From Palsa-504 sp050698755 (lineage in GTDB: Bacteria; Actinomycetota; Actinomycetes; Streptosporangiales; Streptosporangiaceae): a DNA stretch of 8,073 nucleotides. Where the stretch lies: positions 1-8,073 of the forward strand of contig JBOHCK010000281.1 of assembly GCA_050698755.1 (NCBI GenBank). The letters are read 5' to 3'. The notes beneath the pieces were generated by a model. The model did not search any database. It was given only the letters and a program-made list of their open reading frames with translations, and was not told where the DNA came from. How positions within the stretch are numbered: position 1 is the first letter of the stretch; each line of letters starts with the position of its first letter. The position numbers were made by a program, and so were the translations under genes. Shown here piece by piece: positions 5,600 through 8,073 of the stretch.

Positions 5600-5616
5600 A
5601 CCACGGAAAGGTTCCC

Positions 5617-6390
5617 TTGCCACGGCATCGGACTGTCCCATCCAATCGATCCAAGGCAGTTGCCCTCATCGCGGCCGGCGCGTTCTCCGTCGTCGGTGCC
5701 GCGTCCGCGGCCGCAGCCACCTGGACCAGGGAGCCCGCCCGGGCCCCGGCGGGTACGGCGCAGGCCGCAGCCGTCATCGCGCGCCCGGCCATCGCGGTGC
5801 GGGTACCCCGGACGCCAGCCTCCCCGCAGGCCGTCAGCCTGGCGGTCCGCGCGTTCCAGATCCGGGCCGTGCAGGCCGCGCACGCAGCCGCCCAATGGCA
5901 GGATGAGCGGCGCCGGGCCGAGCGAAGGGCCGCGGAGGCCCGCGCCCGCGCCGTGGCACTAGCGGCCCAATCCCGGGCGGCCCAGTCCCAGGCAGCACAG
6001 TCCCAGGCAGCACAGTCCCAGGCAGCCCAGTCCCAGGCGGAGCAGCCGCAGCAGCAGGAGGCGAGCACTCCGACGGCCCAGCCCGTCGCATCCGGCTCGC
6101 CCGAGCAGATCGCGGAGGCCATGCTCGGCTCGTTCGGCTGGTCGTCCAGCCAGTTTTCCTGCCTCTACCCGCTCTGGGAGCATGAGAGCGGGTGGAGCGT
6201 GACCGCCGCCAACCCGGACGGTGCCTACGGGATCCCGCAGGCGCTGCCGGGCGGCAAGATGGCCAGCGCCGGACCCGACTGGCAGACTGACGCGGCCACG
6301 CAGATCAGGTGGGGCCTGGAGTACATCCAGAGCACCTACGGGTCCCCGTGCGGGGCCTGGGGCCACGAGCAGGCCACCGGCTGGTATTAG
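5617..6390 (+). CDS. Secreted transglycosylase with AAQSQ repeat linker
   Basis: Predicted exported peptidoglycan-cleaving enzyme, 257 aa. Order: a signal peptide (basic n-region to K13, hydrophobic 14-35, Ala-rich cleavage region about 30-35), an Ala/Arg-rich helix-prone segment (about 70-115), five AAQS(R/Q) pentapeptides (116-140), a Gln/Pro/Thr linker (141-160), and a C-terminal lysozyme-fold domain (161-257). The domain carries LWEHESGW with likely catalytic E190, GAYGIPQALPG (202-212), KMASAG, TQIRWGLEYI, and C182/C245 as a possible disulfide. By hand alignment about 58 of 98 domain residues match the upstream paralogue, so the pair looks like a tandem duplication with different N-terminal targeting. 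The start is TTG 5617 with ribosome binding site GGAAAGG. An in-frame TGA at 5590-5592 excludes longer starts, and no ATG lies before the catalytic domain. Its 3' end faces the Ser/Thr kinase gene across a terminator. Confidence 0.88.
   Translation: MPRHRTVPSNRSKAVALIAAGAFSVVGAASAAAATWTREPARAPAGTAQAAAVIARPAIAVRVPRTPASPQAVSLAVRAFQIRAVQAAHAAAQWQDERRRAERRAAEARARAVALAAQSRAAQSQAAQSQAAQSQAAQSQAEQPQQQEASTPTAQPVASGSPEQIAEAMLGSFGWSSSQFSCLYPLWEHESGWSVTAANPDGAYGIPQALPGGKMASAGPDWQTDAATQIRWGLEYIQSTYGSPCGAWGHEQATGWY
5962..6036 (+). repeat. Five 15-bp in-frame repeats encoding AAQSR/Q
   Basis: Five consecutive 15-bp units encode AAQSR once and AAQSQ four times. The third and fourth units (5992-6021) are identical at the DNA level, and the others differ at a few positions. 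The run then decays into AEQPQQQ. Such an array can change length by slippage without breaking the frame, altering the spacing between signal peptide and enzyme domain. Confidence 0.9.
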
Positions 6391-6408
6391 GACAGCAGGA
6401 CAGTGGGA

Positions 6409-6450
6409 CCACGGTGCCGTGACTGCCTCGCGGCAATCACGGCACCGTGG
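6409..6450. terminator. Strong bidirectional terminator with 14-bp perfect stem
   Basis: CCACGGTGCCGTGA (6409-6422) and TCACGGCACCGTGG (6437-6450) are exact reverse complements. The inner part (TGCC/GGCA around a TCGC loop) extends the stem by 4 bp after one mismatch. The hairpin lies between convergent genes and would serve both. The stop codon of the Ser/Thr kinase (minus-strand TGA, 6437-6439) lies inside the right arm. No T-tract follows. Confidence 0.85.
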
Positions 6451-8073
6451 CGAACGTCTCCGCCATCTCGTCGAACACCGGCCGGAGCTGGGTCCACTGG
6501 GCGGCCGGCGCGGTCATGTACAGCGCGTACGACTGCGAGCCCGCGGGGGTTTGCAGGACGAAGAGCAGGTCGATGACTTCCTGCTGGACGCCCTGGTCGT
6601 CCCAGGTGAACTTCCAGAAGGCCCCGGGCGTGCCGCGGATGTTGGTGGCCTGCAGCCCGAGCTGGGTGTAGCCGGGGAAGCGGTTCAGCGAGTTCGCCTT
6701 GATGTACCGCGCCTCTTGCACCATGTTGTTCGGGAACGTGTGCGGCGTCAGGTCGATGAGGATGTTCGCGTTTGCCGATTGATCCCGCAGGTACGTCTGG
6801 TAGCCGCTGACGGAGGACATCCAGTTGGGCGGCTGGGCGAGGCTGAATCCGGCGTTCTCGTTCGACGCGGCCGGCTGGGAGTAGGTCGTGAACCCGGCCG
6901 GGAGCGGGCCGGTCCTGATCATGTTGATCGCGTCGACGATCTGCGTGTTGGCGGACGGGAGCGTTGTGCCCCCGCCGGCCGGCGTGGACGCGGACCCCGG
7001 CCCCGTGGCCGGCGTGCTCGCGGGAGACGAAGTATTGCCCAGCGGCGTGCTGCTGCTCGTGTTGTGCCTGAGCAGGAAGACGGTCGTGGCCCCCGCGATC
7101 GCCCCCACCACGGCCAGCGCGACAAGAATCTTCCACCACCCGCCAGACCGCCGCCTGGGCGGCGGCGCGGTCGGCTCGTACTTCGGCCAGGTGTCCGGCG
7201 GGGCGGCGGGGCCGCCCCTGGCCGCCGGAGCCGGGCTGGCGGCGGGGCCAGCTTCGTAGGCGGCCCCCGACCAGGGCCGGCCGGCCCCGGACCGGGGCGC
7301 GGGGTCATACCAGGAGGAGAAATCGGGCGGCGGTCCGGTCGGCGGCGCGTCGCCGAAGGCCAGCTCGGTGTGGGTCGGCGCCGTGTCAGCGGCGGATCCC
7401 TGCCCGCCGTAGGTGCCGGCGCTCGCCTGGGCCGCCCCCGCTGGCTCGCGCGTGATGGTCTGCTCAGGGACACCGGGGCGATCCGGCGCGGCCGGACCCG
7501 GGGCCGGGGCAACTGGGGGCGGGGGCGGCGACTGGGACAGGGAGGTGGGCTCGTACCCGCTCGGCGCGGACCCGGTCCTGGTCGGCAGCTGGGGCAGCAC
7601 CTCGCTGATCATCCGCGTGGCCGTGGCGGCGTCCGGGCGGTCCGCTGGCTCCCGGCGCAGCAGCGCGGCGATGACCGGGGCGAGCGCGCCCGCGGTCGGC
7701 GCCACCGGCGCCTCTTCGTTGATGATGGCGGACATGGTGGTGATCGCCCCGCCGCGCCGCTCGAACGGGCCGTGCCCCTCGACGGCCGCGTACAGGGTGG
7801 CGCCGAGCGACCACAGGTCCGAGGCCGGCGTCGCGTCCTCGCCGCGGATGCGCTCGGGCGCCGTGAACCCCGGCGATCCCATCACCATGCCGGTCTGGGT
7901 GAGCCTGGTATCGCCGGCGAAGGTGGCGATGCCGAAGTCGGTCAGGACCGCGTGGTCGTCCCGGCCGAGCAGCACGTTGCTCGGCTTGACGTCCCGGTGC
8001 AGGACCCCGGCGGCGTGCGCGGAGCTCAGCGCGGCGAGCAGCTGGCGGCCCATCTCGGCGGTCCGCCGCGGCG
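6437..8073 (-). CDS. Transmembrane Ser/Thr protein kinase, N-terminal part outside window
   Basis: Hanks-type kinase that would phosphorylate Ser/Thr on cytoplasmic targets in response to an extracytoplasmic signal. The gene runs off the window, so the Gly-loop and catalytic lysine are not visible; the frame is open to the edge and the ATG at 8053 is internal. Numbering from it: HRDVKPSN (19-26, catalytic D21), DFG (39-41), activation segment with GSP (59-61) and APE (65-67), subdomain IX DLWSLGATLY (79-88), a conserved R139 region, a Pro/Ala-rich cytoplasmic linker (about 155-303), a membrane helix (about 306-328), a Ser/Thr/Pro stalk (331-365) and an ectodomain of about 170 aa (369-538). 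There are no PASTA repeats. The ectodomain pattern (GFSLAQPPNW, GTPGAFWKFTW, and a W..L.P.F.EM...F end) resembles LpqN/Mog1-PsbP-like domains, which is inference. The 3' end lies in the shared terminator. Confidence 0.93.
   Translation of the reverse strand, partial: PRRTAEMGRQLLAALSSAHAAGVLHRDVKPSNVLLGRDDHAVLTDFGIATFAGDTRLTQTGMVMGSPGFTAPERIRGEDATPASDLWSLGATLYAAVEGHGPFERRGGAITTMSAIINEEAPVAPTAGALAPVIAALLRREPADRPDAATATRMISEVLPQLPTRTGSAPSGYEPTSLSQSPPPPPVAPAPGPAAPDRPGVPEQTITREPAGAAQASAGTYGGQGSAADTAPTHTELAFGDAPPTGPPPDFSSWYDPAPRSGAGRPWSGAAYEAGPAASPAPAARGGPAAPPDTWPKYEPTAPPPRRRSGGWWKILVALAVVGAIAGATTVFLLRHNTSSSTPLGNTSSPASTPATGPGSASTPAGGGTTLPSANTQIVDAINMIRTGPLPAGFTTYSQPAASNENAGFSLAQPPNWMSSVSGYQTYLRDQSANANILIDLTPHTFPNNMVQEARYIKANSLNRFPGYTQLGLQATNIRGTPGAFWKFTWDDQGVQQEVIDLLFVLQTPAGSQSYALYMTAPAAQWTQLRPVFDEMAETFATVP

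Larger units (their letters stand above)
5243..5616. other. Intergenic region between the two transglycosylase genes
   Basis: This 374-bp gap has no credible gene. A weak hairpin follows the first gene (5278-5300: CTG..GAGA against TCTCCAG, loop ATTTTCG) and could be a poor terminator. Next comes a half-degenerate CRP-like site TGTGA-GTTTCA-TCATA (5301-5316), then TGAAC (5357-5361 region) facing GTTCA (5372-5376 region), a near-perfect CRP site (5401-5416) and the 13-bp palindrome ATCGGT-C-ACCGAT (5423-5435). From about 5460 to 5616 it looks like a leader, with strong hairpins at 5543-5562 and 5585-5599 just before the ribosome binding site. Its base composition at 5280-5460 is less GC-rich than the flanking genes. 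Confidence 0.7.

Noticed and set aside
4400..5616. A ydaO-type c-di-AMP riboswitch before either transglycosylase gene
   Set aside because: I looked for the conserved blocks (GGGGA..CCC, GGGGTGAATC, then CCGAACCCGNCAGCTAACC). CCCGACAGC at 5462 and GGGGGTGAA at 5571 are reminiscent, but they occur in the wrong order and without the flanking blocks.
5421..6122. A 233-codon minus-strand frame rich in Ala, Trp and Cys
   Set aside because: It is the antisense of the signal peptide and AAQSQ repeat region of the secreted transglycosylase; the repeats create the long open frame.
1..8073. Mobile element, CRISPR, tRNA/rRNA or a defence/biosynthetic cluster
   Set aside because: No transposase, integrase, spaced direct repeats, cloverleaf or clustered accessory genes were seen; gene content is typical of a chromosome.

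Overview
The window is GC-rich DNA (about 70% by eye), with GTG and TTG starts, terminators that lack U-tracts, and protein families typical of Actinobacteria: an MprB-like sensor kinase, a Hanks-type Ser/Thr kinase with a proline-rich linker, and secreted 'MxRHRT' transglycosylases. It most likely comes from a chromosomal segment of a high-GC actinomycete. I cannot name the genus. There is no sign of a mobile element, CRISPR array, RNA gene or phage module.

Layout. (1) 3-1130 (+): the 3' part of a membrane sensor histidine kinase; its start lies upstream of the window. (2) 1090-1968 (-): a secreted SGNH/GDSL-type hydrolase that overlaps the kinase gene tail-to-tail by 41 bp and appears to have a leaderless promoter. 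(3) 2094-2600 (+): a long-form nucleoside diphosphate kinase, divergent from the hydrolase. (4) 2657-4240 (-): a FadD-like acyl-CoA ligase, convergent with ndk; a repeat-built hairpin separates the two. (5) 4568-5242 and 5617-6390 (+): two paralogous lysozyme-fold transglycosylases, one membrane-anchored and one secreted. Each starts with TTG and follows a 330-370 bp non-coding region that carries a CRP-type site. (6) 6437-8073 (-): a transmembrane Ser/Thr kinase whose N-terminal end lies beyond the window. It meets the second transglycosylase gene at a 14-bp perfect inverted-repeat terminator.

How the parts may work together. Much of the window concerns the cell envelope: two transglycosylases, an exported SGNH hydrolase, and two membrane sensor kinases with extracytoplasmic parts. 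The most notable regulatory signal is the pairing of each transglycosylase gene with a TGTGA-N6-TCACA-type site and a long, foldable leader. This parallels the known cAMP-receptor-protein control of actinobacterial resuscitation-promoting muralytic enzymes. I found no wholly new multi-gene system. The candidates for novelty are the two leaders, the kinase ectodomain and the variant ndk.
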